NCBI GenBank assembly: GCA_900539345.1 | Contig: UQBS01000010.1 | Location: forward strand, 1 to 56,107 | Length of the DNA: 56,107 bases | Direction of reading: 5' to 3' | Source: an uncultured Coriobacteriaceae bacterium | Lineage (GTDB): Bacteria; Actinomycetota; Coriobacteriia; Coriobacteriales; UMGS124 | Program-made: the position numbers and the translations under genes | Shown here: positions 1 through 9,034 of the stretch, piece by piece | Layout: each line of letters opens with the position of its first letter | Numbering within the stretch: position 1 is the stretch's first letter | Notes under the pieces: model-generated | What the model was told of the DNA's origin: nothing | Databases searched by the model: none | Seen by the model: the letters and a program-made list of their open reading frames with translations, nothing else

Positions 1-115
1 CTCAAGCCACCTTTGTAAGCCTGTCCTAAATGGTCTGTCTGACCTCCTGCGTCTTCCGCAGTATCCGGTTCTCGGGGTTCGCGCGCCAACACAACTCGGT
101 GCGGCGTAGAAGTAA

Positions 116-144
116 ACTATACGCGCATTTTTAGCAGTGGACAA
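116..144 (-). promoter_or_regulatory. Sigma-A-type promoter reading left out of the window
   Basis: On the minus strand the hexamers TTGTCC and TATAGT are separated by exactly 17 bases. Transcription would start near position 108 and run leftward out of the window, so the gene it serves is not visible. Positions 1-276 hold no convincing gene; a short GC palindrome (CGCCCC/GGGGCG) near 250-265 could be the weak end of the metallophosphoesterase transcript but has no U tract. Confidence 0.5.
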
Positions 145-276
145 GTTTGATTATCCACGTCCACTAATTCTGCACACAGAATCTAGCCTGCCTCTTTGTA
201 CAGGCATTGCATCGACCTATATACATGCCAGCTGCCCCCAACGCCCCACTGGGGCGGTATTCAACGGGCAATACGC

Positions 277-780
277 TTATCTCTTCATGATGGGGATGAT
301 TTCAATCTGGCGTATATAGTTCTCTTCGAGAACCACCCGGGCAATGGTTGGTCCCTCTTGAGACCGGGGGCGCGTCACTGATCCAGGATTGAGAATAGTC
401 ATGGCGCCCATTTGTTCTATGCGTGGAACATGGGTATGGCCGCAAATGCCTAGGCGCGCCGCGCCCATTAACAAGCGCGACGGTATATGGGTTATGGTAA
501 TTGAAATGCCGCAAATATCGAGGTCAGCGCGAGACGTGACCGAAGAGCCGTACTCGCCGAAGTAATCGTTGTTGCCTAAGACCGCCACGACAGGCGCAAG
601 CATCTCAAGCTGGGGCAAGATGTCTTGGCCGCAAATATCGCCGGCGTGCAAGATGAGTTGCGGGTCCATATCGGCTAGAGTTCGGAAAGCCTCCGCACTC
701 AGCGAGCCGTGCGTATCAGACAAAACGCCCAGGACCACCTGGCCCTGGGCGTTTGGATGAATGTCTTTCTCGATGTTCAC
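277..780 (-). CDS. YfcE/MJ0936-type metallophosphoesterase
   Basis: Small (about 167 aa) calcineurin-like phosphoesterase of the YfcE family, likely hydrolysing phosphodiester or phosphomonoester substrates with two metals; the physiological substrate is unknown. The metal-binding motifs appear in order: SDTHG near residue 20, HAGD near 45, GNND near 70 and GHTHVP near 113, followed by NPGS near 130, so the fold looks complete. The start is uncertain. An upstream in-frame TTG at 795 has no ribosome binding site, whereas the GTG at 780 is preceded by CGGAAG, so I chose that. It is the last gene of the minus-strand run and follows the response-regulator gene directly. Cytoplasmic. Confidence 0.85.
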   Translation of the reverse strand: MNIEKDIHPNAQGQVVLGVLSDTHGSLSAEAFRTLADMDPQLILHAGDICGQDILPQLEMLAPVVAVLGNNDYFGEYGSSVTSRADLDICGISITITHIPSRLLMGAARLGICGHTHVPRIEQMGAMTILNPGSVTRPRSQEGPTIARVVLEENYIRQIEIIPIMKR

Positions 781-797
781 GATGACTTCCGCCAACG

Positions 798-1511
798 CTA
801 AAACTTGAGGACCTTTTTGAGCGCCGCAACCCTGCGACGCGAAACGGGAATCTTCTCCCCATCGTCGCGCATGGTAAGCAGCAGCGTTCCGCCCGAGACG
901 CTCTCGACTTCACTCACATGAGACAGGTTCACGATGTAGCGCCTATGCACACGGAAGAAGTTCGCGGAAGACAGACGGCTCTCAAGCTGGGCGAGGCTGA
1001 TGGTGGACAGATAGTGGTCGTCGTCGGTGTACAGGCAGGAATAGTCGTCCTTAGCCATGACATAGCGAATCTTGTCGATGGGAACGAGTACCTTCTTGCC
1101 GCCCTTCTCCACGGGGATGCGCTCAACAGCGGGCTTCTTCGTGGCCTGGCCGCACTGTACGCGAACCTTGTCGACCGCCTGACGCAGACGATCGGTCTCG
1201 ACGGGCTTGACGAGGTAGTCGATGGCATTGACGCCAAAGGCGTCGGCACCATACTCGCTGTAAGCAGTCACGAAGACGACAGCAGGGGGATTCTTCAGCT
1301 TGCTGAGAGCTTCGGCAAACTGCATGCCATTGACACCAGGCATGTTGATGTCGAGGAAGACGACGTCACAACGATGCTCCTTCAGGCTTTCGATAGCCTT
1401 GCGCACATTGTCGGCCTCGACTGCAATCTCGACGTCACCGATCTCCTCAAGCAGGAATGCAAGTTCGCTGCGAGCCGGTGCCTCATCGTCGACGATCATT
1501 GCCCTCAACAT
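798..1511 (-). CDS. LytTR-family response regulator
   Basis: Response regulator of the LytR/AgrA class, 237 aa. It has an N-terminal receiver domain (acidic pair DD at residues 8-9, phospho-acceptor D54 in FLDINMPG, conserved K in YLVKPV near 107) and a C-terminal LytTR DNA-binding domain from about residue 135, with the family signature FFRVHRRYIVN near 197. A longer frame opens at 1541, but the ATG at 1511 is preceded by GGAGAGAGG at good spacing and starts directly with the receiver strand. Its partner is the histidine kinase encoded just upstream (86 bp gap). Such pairs often control cell-envelope or transport genes; here the linked transporter and glycosyltransferase are candidate targets, which is inference. 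Confidence 0.92.
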   Translation of the reverse strand: MLRAMIVDDEAPARSELAFLLEEIGDVEIAVEADNVRKAIESLKEHRCDVVFLDINMPGVNGMQFAEALSKLKNPPAVVFVTAYSEYGADAFGVNAIDYLVKPVETDRLRQAVDKVRVQCGQATKKPAVERIPVEKGGKKVLVPIDKIRYVMAKDDYSCLYTDDDHYLSTISLAQLESRLSSANFFRVHRRYIVNLSHVSEVESVSGGTLLLTMRDDGEKIPVSRRRVAALKKVLKF

Positions 1512-1597
1512 ACGTACCTCTCTCCACTGCGCCAGTGACATCTTCGGACCGGCTGCTCAGTCGTTGCTATCAGCCGCATTGTAACCAATGTTTGGCC

Positions 1598-2926
1598 TTA
1601 TTCTTCGATTTCCGCAACATTTGCGCCAACAAGAAGCAATGCAACCTGTGTGCCTTTGCCGATCTGCGAGCTGACGCTCACTCCTGAACCCGGCCCGAAC
1701 ACCGCACGCAAGCGCGCGTCGACATTTTTCAGCGCGATGCCCGTGCCCTTTTCGGACGCCGATGCATTCTGCAGAAGGCGGCGAGCCTGCTCTTCGCTCA
1801 TGCCCACACCGTCGTCGGCGACCGTAATGACGACGTCATCACCAGCTTCCTCGATTGAAATATCAATGTTGAGCTGGCCTTCCGCTGGCATTGCGTGGTT
1901 TACGGCATTCTCAACGATGGGCTGGATGATGAAGGACGGCACGCGCAGATCGCCGAAATCGTCAATATCCGCCTCGAGGCGCACGCGCTCTGCACCAAAA
2001 CGAGCCTGCTCAAACGCGAAATAGCGCATCGTCTGCTGCATCTCGCGATCGAGCGGGATGAGATCGTTGGAGTTTTCGAGCGTTTGTCGATAAAACGCCG
2101 CGAATTCGCGCAACAGGACACGGGCGCGGGCGGGATCGGTGCGGATGAGCGAGGCAATGGTGTTGATGGTGTTGAAGAGGAAGTGCGGGTTGATCTGCGC
2201 CTGAAGGGCCTGCAGCTCCGCCTTGGTCGCAAGCTCAACCTGTCTATCGAGCTCCGCGATTGAAAGCTGGGTGGAAAGCAGCTGTGCCAGGCCCTCGGCA
2301 ATGGCACGCTGCGTCTCGTCGATGAGCGCGTCGGACTCGTAATACAGCTTGAGCGTACCCACGGAAACGCCGCGCACCACAAGCGGAGCCACGATTCCGG
2401 CAGGAATAAGGGGGTTCGAGGCAGACGCAAACGCCTCGGAGCTGCGAAAGACCTCGACCGTCTGCGAGGCCAGCACGCGATGGGTGGCCGGCGTGTGAAT
2501 GGCACTACCGATGGGGAACGCTTCGGCATGCGCGCCGGCATACCCCAAAACAAGTTTGTCATCTGTCATGGCAACGGCCATGGCCTGACATTCGGGAAGC
2601 AAGATGTTGCACACTTCCTGGCAGTTCTGCTCCGACAGGCCACCGCGCATGTACACAAGTGTCTGAGAGGCGAGGCTAAGGGTCTTGTTCGTTTGCTGAG
2701 CGCGCAGCTTGTCGGGAGAAAAAGAAGAGCGAATAATGGCAAACGCGACGGTCACCATACCGGCAAGCGCCACCGAGGCAACAAGAATGTTGGGTTCCTC
2801 ACTCAAAAGCGAGTAGAAGAGAACGAGCACGAGCAAAGCGACGATCGTGGTAATCACGGTCTCAATGAACGCACTGCGCCCGTAGGCAGGGACTTTAAGG
2901 TTGCCTTTGGCGTTTTTCTTATTCAC
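1598..2926 (-). CDS. LytS-type sensor histidine kinase with GAF-like sensor
   Basis: Membrane sensor kinase, 442 aa, of the His_kinase (PF06580)/LytS class that pairs with LytTR regulators. Two N-terminal membrane helices lie at about residues 19-41 and 46-65, followed by a GAF-like domain (about 95-205). A linker helix leads to the phospho-acceptor H248 in NPHFLFN, and the ATPase domain ends with DDGVGMSE and GTGIALKN boxes. There are only two short membrane helices and no visible extracellular domain, so the signal is probably cytoplasmic and sensed through GAF. The start is GTG at 2926 with GGGG upstream. The gene lies 6 bp after the TauE-like transporter gene, so the transporter and the two-component system are co-transcribed. 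Confidence 0.9.
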   Translation of the reverse strand: MNKKNAKGNLKVPAYGRSAFIETVITTIVALLVLVLFYSLLSEEPNILVASVALAGMVTVAFAIIRSSFSPDKLRAQQTNKTLSLASQTLVYMRGGLSEQNCQEVCNILLPECQAMAVAMTDDKLVLGYAGAHAEAFPIGSAIHTPATHRVLASQTVEVFRSSEAFASASNPLIPAGIVAPLVVRGVSVGTLKLYYESDALIDETQRAIAEGLAQLLSTQLSIAELDRQVELATKAELQALQAQINPHFLFNTINTIASLIRTDPARARVLLREFAAFYRQTLENSNDLIPLDREMQQTMRYFAFEQARFGAERVRLEADIDDFGDLRVPSFIIQPIVENAVNHAMPAEGQLNIDISIEEAGDDVVITVADDGVGMSEEQARRLLQNASASEKGTGIALKNVDARLRAVFGPGSGVSVSSQIGKGTQVALLLVGANVAEIEE

Positions 2927-2932
2927 AGTCGC

Positions 2933-3742
2933 TTACCCCAAAAACTCAGTACCAGCAAGAATGACTCCGGATATGACGAGCACCGTGGCAAAAAGAAGCG
3001 TCAGTATGCGGTCGTTGACACGCTGAATGATTTGAGCGCCCAAGCGCGAACCAAAGAGCGAGCCAGCGATGAGCAAAAGACCGATGACCCAGGCAACGTT
3101 GCCGAGAATGGCGTGTGCGACAAAGCTCGGCACGGCAAAAATGGCTACAGACACCAAAGAGGTGCCACTTGCCTGCTTCATGGTGAAGCCAAAAAGCCAC
3201 TGGAGCAGCGGCACGACGATGAAGCCGCCTCCCAAACCGACATACCCTGAGATGAACCCGACAAAGACGCCCATCAGCGCAGCACCGCCGTACAAGCGCA
3301 GGCCTTGGGCGGACGCCAGACGGGCGACCTTCTCACCAGCAGGTTTAGATGCCCCCGCACGCGTGCGCCATACACGGCGATACATGTTGAAAGCCGAGTA
3401 CAAAATAAAGACCGCGGTGAGCACCATGGCAATCTCGCCGGGCAGCACCTTGGCCGCATAGGCACCCAATGGCGAGAAGCACGCGCCGGCCAGACCAATG
3501 GCGAGACCGACCTTGAAGTTGATGGTACCGTCGTGCAAGCGCGCAATCATCGACGACACGGACGTGGGCAGGATGGCAAAGAGCGACGTGCCGGAGGAAA
3601 CAGCAGCGGGTTGCCCGAACACCAGGTGAATAAGGGGAACCATAACGGTGCCGCCGCCGATACCGAACATAGCGGACAGCACACCCACCAGCACGCCGCA
3701 AGCCAAGATGGCAATCAAGGAGAGAAGGTCGAACCCAAACAC
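2933..3742 (-). CDS. TauE/SafE-family anion exporter (UPF0721)
   Basis: Integral membrane protein of 269 aa with about eight hydrophobic segments and two family repeats, each opening with a Gly-rich stretch (FGIGGGTVMVP near residue 27 and GLGGGFIVVP near 170). Family members move sulfite, sulfoacetate or other small sulfur/organic anions across the cytoplasmic membrane; the substrate here is not evident. The start is GTG at 3742 with AGGAG at 7-base spacing; this ribosome binding site overlaps the stop codon of the upstream glycosyltransferase-like gene, suggesting translational coupling. Placement directly before the LytS/LytR pair suggests shared regulation. Confidence 0.88.
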   Translation of the reverse strand: MFGFDLLSLIAILACGVLVGVLSAMFGIGGGTVMVPLIHLVFGQPAAVSSGTSLFAILPTSVSSMIARLHDGTINFKVGLAIGLAGACFSPLGAYAAKVLPGEIAMVLTAVFILYSAFNMYRRVWRTRAGASKPAGEKVARLASAQGLRLYGGAALMGVFVGFISGYVGLGGGFIVVPLLQWLFGFTMKQASGTSLVSVAIFAVPSFVAHAILGNVAWVIGLLLIAGSLFGSRLGAQIIQRVNDRILTLLFATVLVISGVILAGTEFLG

Positions 3743-3745
3743 GTG

Positions 3746-5035
3746 CTACTCCTGTGTCTCTTCCATGACCAGATCCGGGCACTCATCCGCGACGTCCATA
3801 CCACGAGCCTGCGCAACATGTGCCGCGACGGTGGGATTCAGCATGCCCTGGCCGCGCAACATGCATGCCATAGCCTCGTTTTGCCAGGCAAGGGCGGCAA
3901 TCTCGGCCCAATGGGTCTGAAAGCGCATGTAGTTGGTGCAGTTCTGCTCGGCGTATGCGGAGGCATCCTTGCGCCACGTGCGGCGAATCTGCATGTAGGC
4001 GTGACGCTCAGGAGAGAAGACCGAGCGCAGATTGACCGTCTTGCGAATGCGCGTCTCGAGCTCGGGACCAATCCAAGGACCCGGGTACGGCATGAACTGT
4101 TCGGGAAGGATTTTGTGCAGGTCGATGTTGGAATTCAGGACCTCGATCTTGCGACGCGTGTAAATCCAACGATAGACGTCTTGCTCGAAACGGAAGGCCC
4201 GGTCGGACAGGCGCGGTGGGTTGTGGCGGACGCGCCACTTGTTGTCGAACCACACGTCCAGGCCATAGGCACGCAGGTCGATAAGGTAGTCGGTGTCTTC
4301 GCCGCGCGTAATCCATGCGTCGAAGGCAACACGCGTGAATGCCTCGGCATGAACGGCGAAACAGCCACCGCACACCGTGTTGCTGCGCGAAATCCTGGGG
4401 CCAGCCAGCGCCTGGGTCATCCACTCGTTGAACTCGAGGCGCTTGGACCAGTGGCGGTCGTAGAAGTGCACGCGACGGCGATCGGCAAGAGCAGAGTTGC
4501 GATGGTCGAGGAAATAGCCCGACTTGGCAACGACGGGCGTTCCTGTGCGAGGCTGCGCACCCAAGCCATACACGGCCTGTGCCAGGAACTCGGGGTCAAG
4601 GACGACTTCGTCATCATCGATAAACACCGCGACGTCGCACCCCAAAGCGCAGCAGGCAAGAAGGCCCAGGTTGCGAACGGCTCCATAGCCCACAAGTCCG
4701 ATTGCGCCGGAAAGCTCGGCAGGCAGCATGTGCGCATACTGGTCGCGAAGTCCGGCAGCCTTGAAGCTGTCGACAATGACGACGTCAGGCAGACCGCTGG
4801 CCGCGGCGATGTCGGACACCCTATGGACAGCACGCTCCTCGACGTCGGGCGAGGCAACGACCAAGATGATGACGCTGCCCAGGCCGGCGACTTGCTCAAG
4901 CGATTTGAGGCAGTCGGCAAGCTGGGGCGCAGGCGTATCGATGGGCGTGGCATGGTCGTAGCAGGCGACGCTGCCCGACTCGCCGAGACGCACTTCGTTA
5001 GACCAGTAGCTCGGTATGACGATGGCAGGATTCAT
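3746..5035 (-). CDS. GT-A-fold glycosyltransferase-like protein
   Basis: Cytoplasmic protein of 429 aa resembling family 2 glycosyltransferases. It starts with an AIVIPSY strand and carries VFIDDDE at residues 138-143, which would bind the metal and nucleotide sugar. The middle holds ITRGEDTDYLIDLRAYG, similar to the ED motif of these enzymes. The donor, acceptor and product are not evident, and no polysaccharide genes lie nearby, so a cell-envelope role is a guess. The start ATG at 5035 has GGGAG upstream. The 70-bp gap to iorB contains a possible -10 (TACAAT) but no clear -35. The C-terminal half is not recognised. Confidence 0.75.
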   Translation of the reverse strand: MNPAIVIPSYWSNEVRLGESGSVACYDHATPIDTPAPQLADCLKSLEQVAGLGSVIILVVASPDVEERAVHRVSDIAAASGLPDVVIVDSFKAAGLRDQYAHMLPAELSGAIGLVGYGAVRNLGLLACCALGCDVAVFIDDDEVVLDPEFLAQAVYGLGAQPRTGTPVVAKSGYFLDHRNSALADRRRVHFYDRHWSKRLEFNEWMTQALAGPRISRSNTVCGGCFAVHAEAFTRVAFDAWITRGEDTDYLIDLRAYGLDVWFDNKWRVRHNPPRLSDRAFRFEQDVYRWIYTRRKIEVLNSNIDLHKILPEQFMPYPGPWIGPELETRIRKTVNLRSVFSPERHAYMQIRRTWRKDASAYAEQNCTNYMRFQTHWAEIAALAWQNEAMACMLRGQGMLNPTVAAHVAQARGMDVADECPDLVMEETQE

Positions 5036-5105
5036 GAGAAGCTCCCGTGACCTTTAGATACGTTTGACCGATTGTATCCCCATATTCCACCAAAAGAGGG
5101 GCCAA

Positions 5106-5720
5106 TCAGCGTTGAATAGCCAGTTTTGTGCCCATTTCCAGGGCTTTTTCGTTCATGGGGACGAGATTGGGGCGCATGAGCTCCTTCATTGCCGCAAGAA
5201 GGGCTTCCGAATCAAACGGAAGGGCGCCCAGGCCAATCGCCGCTCCCAGAAGCATGACATTCAGGCATTTCGGGCTCAGGCCCTCCTGTTCGAGCACAGA
5301 GGTGTCGACAATCGCAAGACGCTGCGGCTCGACCGTCGCGTGCAGCCAATCAAGCTGCGCCGACCCGTCATAGTTCGAAGACGAGGCAGGCACAACCGCC
5401 CTGTTGGCACAGACCAAAGCGCCGCTGGGTTTGAGACGCCCATAGGCACGCAGCGCTTCGCCCGGCTCAAACGAAAGGACGAGGTCGGCGCCCGCAGACT
5501 CGATGAGGCTTGAAGGCAATGCGGCATCATCTAATGCGGCGCGCACGTGTGAGGCGACGGAACCGCCGCGCTGCGACATGCCAATCGTCTCAGCCGTACG
5601 CACGAACGCGCCCGCCTTCATGCAGGCAGCGGCAACAAGGCGGCTCGCCAAAACGACACCCTGGCCACCCACGCCTACAACAAGGCAGTTAAAGGGCTCG
5701 GAAAACCTGCTACTATCCAC
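5106..5720 (-). CDS. iorB: Indolepyruvate:ferredoxin oxidoreductase, beta subunit
   Basis: The gamma/beta-type subunit of arylpyruvate:ferredoxin oxidoreductase, about 204 aa. Together with IorA it oxidatively decarboxylates indolepyruvate and other aryl pyruvates to the acyl-CoA, reducing ferredoxin, during anaerobic amino-acid breakdown. The N-terminus has the Rossmann-like GVGGQGVV motif and MSQRGGS typical of the family. An in-frame GTG at 5729 sits directly on the AAGGGG ribosome binding site; the next GTG at 5720 has proper spacing (8 bases) and is preferred. It overlaps the end of iorA by 8 bases, so the two are translationally coupled. Confidence 0.9.
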   Translation of the reverse strand: MDSSRFSEPFNCLVVGVGGQGVVLASRLVAAACMKAGAFVRTAETIGMSQRGGSVASHVRAALDDAALPSSLIESAGADLVLSFEPGEALRAYGRLKPSGALVCANRAVVPASSSNYDGSAQLDWLHATVEPQRLAIVDTSVLEQEGLSPKCLNVMLLGAAIGLGALPFDSEALLAAMKELMRPNLVPMNEKALEMGTKLAIQR

Positions 5721-7680
5721 GTGCGGCACCCCTTCTCATGGCATCGACTTCAGCCGGGGACATGCCCGCGCGAGGCGACTCGATTGCGCCGAACGCGCAA
5801 GTCTCCAGGCACAGGTCGCATCCATAGCACAATGCGCGATCGACATGGGCACGGAAGGCCGCCCCATCGCCGTCTTTTTTCATGCTGAGGGCGGGGCATC
5901 CCAATGCGCGGACGCATCGACCGCACCCGCGGCAGTCAGATGTAATCGACACGGGCTCGAGCGGCTTGAAAAGCTGCACGCACGGGCTTTGGAACACCAG
6001 CACTGCCACACCCTCGCAGGAAAGAGCGCGCTTTGCGGCTTCAACGGCGGCTGCGCGATCGAACGGGTCGACCGCCTCGACCATGTCGCATCCAAGTGCA
6101 CGAGCAACCTCAACGATAGAGATGGGCTTCGAGCGCGTGCCCATGAGCGTCACACCCGTACCCGGATGGGGCTGCGAACCCGTCATGGCCGTCGTTGCGT
6201 TGTCAAGCACGCACAGCACCATGCGATGGCGGTTGTAGACGGCATTTGCCAGACCCGTCATGGCGGAGGCGAAGAACGTCGAGTCGCCGACAAAGCCAAC
6301 ATGCAGTGTCTCGTCGTCACCGGCAAGATGGGCGGCAGTCTGCAGGCCCTGGGCCACCGTCACGCCGGCACCCATGCACAGGCAGGTGTCCGTCGTCTGA
6401 AGCGGCTTGGCACACCCCAGCGTATAGCAGCCGATATCGCCGCTATACACGACGTTCTTGCCGCGAGCAGCCTCCTTGACAGCCGTAAACGACGCCCTGT
6501 GGGGGCATCCAGCGCACAAGACCGCCGGGCGAGGCGGCACCAAATCGCCGGGAACCTCGACGCTTTCGGGCAAGCACGCCTGGGCAAGTTCGGAAACACC
6601 GAGGAACTCGGCGATGACCGGCACAAGCATGTCGGCAGAATACTCGCCGCAAATCGGGGTGGTGCCATCGAGCCTGCCATGCACGGTTGTGGGGCACGAA
6701 GTGATGTAGGCATCGGCAGCAACCGGGCCCGTCATCTCGAGAAGGCTTCGCTCTACGACGGGCTCGAGCTCTTCGATAACGAGGGCGTCAGACAAACCGA
6801 GCAGGAAATCGCGACCAAGACGCTCGGGGAAAGGATAGGGCGTTCCCACCTGCAGCAAACGGTACGAAGGCAGCTCGGTACCCTGCGCAGCAGCTGCAGC
6901 TTGCAGGCGCTCCAATGCTTCGAGCGTATAACCGCGCGAATCGCCGGAGCATGCTATGCCCAAAAAGAGCTCGTAGTCGTCGCGCACGTACTCGTCGAGC
7001 TTGTTGAATTCACTTGAGGCAAACTCCTGGGAGATGGTCTCAAGCTCTCGAGTCATGCGCTCATGGGCAGCGCGGGACAGAGAGGGGAAAATGACGAAAT
7101 CGGGCGATTTGACAAAACCGGCCATCTCATGGCGAGGAAGCGACGAGATGTCGTCGGGCACATCGATGCTCGCACAGCCATGGTCGACACGCGTCGTGGG
7201 ACGGAGAATGACGGGAAGGTGATGCGCCTCGGAGATCTCAAAGGCGGCCTTCGTCATGAGATACGCCTCTTCAGGCGTGGCGGGATCAAGCACGGGGACA
7301 TGGGCGAACTGAGCGAACTGACGAGAGTCCTGCTCGGTCTGGCTGGAAATGGGGCCGGGATCGTCGGCAACGACAACGACCACACCGCCGCGTGTACCCA
7401 CATATGACAGGCACATGAACGGATCGGCGGCCACATTCATGCCCACCTGCTTGCAGGTGACGATGACACGACCTCCCGAGTAGCTCACGCCGGCAGCAAG
7501 CTCCATTGCGGCCTTCTCGTTGCACGACCACTCGACATGCACCCGGCCTTGGGGATTGTTCTGCGCGATGGTCTCGACAATCTCCGTCGAGGGGGTTCCG
7601 GGATATCCGCAGGCAACGTTCACGCCGGCCTCGAGGGCCGCAAACGCAATTGCCTGATTGCCCATGAGCAGACGGCGCAT
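5713..7680 (-). CDS. iorA: Indolepyruvate:ferredoxin oxidoreductase, alpha subunit
   Basis: Catalytic subunit of 655 aa, the usual family length. It has an N-terminal pyrimidine-binding domain (GYPGTPSTEI near residue 25), a central region with CAGCPHR near 380, and a thiamine-diphosphate domain with GDIGCYTLG and VGDSTFFASAMTG. At the C-terminus are two ferredoxin-type 4Fe-4S motifs, CRGCGRCVRALGCP and CYGCDLCLETC. The stop codon of purE lies within the GGAGGCATAAGG leader of the start at 7680, giving a 2-bp gap. The complete cysteine set and the intact partner gene point to a working oxygen-sensitive enzyme feeding reduced ferredoxin. Confidence 0.95.
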   Translation of the reverse strand: MRRLLMGNQAIAFAALEAGVNVACGYPGTPSTEIVETIAQNNPQGRVHVEWSCNEKAAMELAAGVSYSGGRVIVTCKQVGMNVAADPFMCLSYVGTRGGVVVVVADDPGPISSQTEQDSRQFAQFAHVPVLDPATPEEAYLMTKAAFEISEAHHLPVILRPTTRVDHGCASIDVPDDISSLPRHEMAGFVKSPDFVIFPSLSRAAHERMTRELETISQEFASSEFNKLDEYVRDDYELFLGIACSGDSRGYTLEALERLQAAAAAQGTELPSYRLLQVGTPYPFPERLGRDFLLGLSDALVIEELEPVVERSLLEMTGPVAADAYITSCPTTVHGRLDGTTPICGEYSADMLVPVIAEFLGVSELAQACLPESVEVPGDLVPPRPAVLCAGCPHRASFTAVKEAARGKNVVYSGDIGCYTLGCAKPLQTTDTCLCMGAGVTVAQGLQTAAHLAGDDETLHVGFVGDSTFFASAMTGLANAVYNRHRMVLCVLDNATTAMTGSQPHPGTGVTLMGTRSKPISIVEVARALGCDMVEAVDPFDRAAAVEAAKRALSCEGVAVLVFQSPCVQLFKPLEPVSITSDCRGCGRCVRALGCPALSMKKDGDGAAFRAHVDRALCYGCDLCLETCAFGAIESPRAGMSPAEVDAMRRGAARG

Positions 7681-7682
7681 CC

Positions 7683-8147
7683 TTATGCCTCCGCCAGCGC
7701 GCGCTTGTACTCAACCATCTTGTCGCGCCATGCAGGGTCGGAAGCGCCCATGACCTGCACCGCAAGGATGGCGGCGTTCTTGGCCCCGCCGATGGCAACC
7801 GTGGCGACAGGTACGCCCGAAGGCATCTGCACCATGGAAAGCAGGGAGTCCAGGCCACCCAGGTCGCTCGTCTTCATGGGGACGCCAATGACCGGCAGAG
7901 GGGTCACAGCAGCGACAACACCCGGAAGCGCGGCGGCCTTGCCGGCAGCGGCGATGATGACGCGCATGCCACGTTCGGCTGCGGTACTTGCCCACTCATG
8001 AACCTGCATGGGAGTACGATGCGCGCTGTACACAACAAGCTCGTAGGGAACGCCCATCTCATCGAGCTGGTTGGTGCATGCCTCCATTGCAGGCATATCG
8101 CTCTTGGAACCCATGATGATGCCAACCAGCGGCTTTTGCTCTGCCAT
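7683..8147 (-). CDS. purE: N5-carboxyaminoimidazole ribonucleotide mutase
   Basis: PurE catalyses the carboxylation/mutase step giving 4-carboxy-5-aminoimidazole ribonucleotide in purine synthesis. The 154-aa product has the family motifs MGSKSDMPAM near residue 11, YSAHRTP near 40 and a Gly/Ala-rich GKAAALPG region near 73. The start is the ATG at 8147, preceded by AGGAGAG; the frame extends upstream to 8198 but that part has no family similarity. The gene sits between a methyltransferase and iorA rather than with purD and purA, which lie about 6 kb away. No purK was recognised in the window, so class I (with PurK) or class II (direct CO2) activity cannot be settled. Confidence 0.93.
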   Translation of the reverse strand: MAEQKPLVGIIMGSKSDMPAMEACTNQLDEMGVPYELVVYSAHRTPMQVHEWASTAAERGMRVIIAAAGKAAALPGVVAAVTPLPVIGVPMKTSDLGGLDSLLSMVQMPSGVPVATVAIGGAKNAAILAVQVMGASDPAWRDKMVEYKRALAEA

Positions 8148-8176
8148 AGTCTCTCCTAATCCCGTTAAAACCGTTG

Positions 8177-9028
8177 CTACCAAGAAATGAAAGCCCAACG
8201 CACCTCGCGCAGCTCGTCAGAGGCATATGCCCGACCAGGCTTGGCGTGCTCGTCGACAGCATAGTGCTCGTCGAGAAACGCTTCGAGGGCAACCCGCTCG
8301 TCTGAGGTCAACGAAGAGCCGAGCATGTCGGTCAGGGACTCGACGGCCTCGTTGCGATCGGCGAATGCGGGTCGACTGTGCGTCACAATGTAGGAAATCT
8401 CGGGGAAAGCCCCGTGTTGGAACAAGATGTTGGTGCAAAACGCGTAATCGACCACGGGCGGGCGGGTGCGGCCCACCGCGGCAAACGCGCGCTCGTCGCG
8501 ACGGGGCGAGCACCCGGCGGCCACCGTCACACACGCGCGTTCACGGGCAGTGCGGTCGAGCTTGGTGAGTGCACCCAAAAGATTGTGCGTGGAAATAGAA
8601 CGTGAGGCGATGGCGACATCGACGCTGTCGGGCTCAATTCCCGCAGCTTGCCAATCATCGTCCCAGGCAAGCAGGCGCGCATCGATTGAGCCGGAGACAC
8701 CAGCCGCGGCGGCACCCTCACGCAGCATCGCAAGCATGCCCTCGGAGAAATCGCATGCGATGACCTTGCATCCCATCTTTGCAAGCGGAATGGCAAGCAG
8801 ACCGATGCCGCAACCGAAATCAAGCACTGTTTGACCGGGCTTGATCTGGGCACGCTCGATAAAGGTCCTCTCATATTCACCCAGGCTGTGCTCGCCGTAG
8901 CTCTTGGCGCGGCCAGACCAATGCGAAGCGTCGGCAGGCCTCACGCGTCGGGAATCCTCGTACTCCCAAGCCTGCTGCCAATCAACCCCGGCAAGCGAGA
9001 TAACGTTGTCCTGGCTGATATGGTCCAC
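8177..9028 (-). CDS. Class I SAM-dependent methyltransferase
   Basis: A 283-aa protein with a clear class I SAM-binding fold: motif I VLDFGCGIGLLAIP at about residues 68-81, an acidic residue after the next strand (ACDFSEGML) and a later SVDVAIASR strand. The substrate is unknown. The gene starts 6 bases after the HemW-like radical SAM gene, so the two are co-translated and may act on the same substrate or pathway. The C-terminal 100 residues are not recognisable and could carry specificity. Cytoplasmic. Confidence 0.82.
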   Translation of the reverse strand: MDHISQDNVISLAGVDWQQAWEYEDSRRVRPADASHWSGRAKSYGEHSLGEYERTFIERAQIKPGQTVLDFGCGIGLLAIPLAKMGCKVIACDFSEGMLAMLREGAAAAGVSGSIDARLLAWDDDWQAAGIEPDSVDVAIASRSISTHNLLGALTKLDRTARERACVTVAAGCSPRRDERAFAAVGRTRPPVVDYAFCTNILFQHGAFPEISYIVTHSRPAFADRNEAVESLTDMLGSSLTSDERVALEAFLDEHYAVDEHAKPGRAYASDELREVRWAFISW

Positions 9029-9034
9029 AGCTGC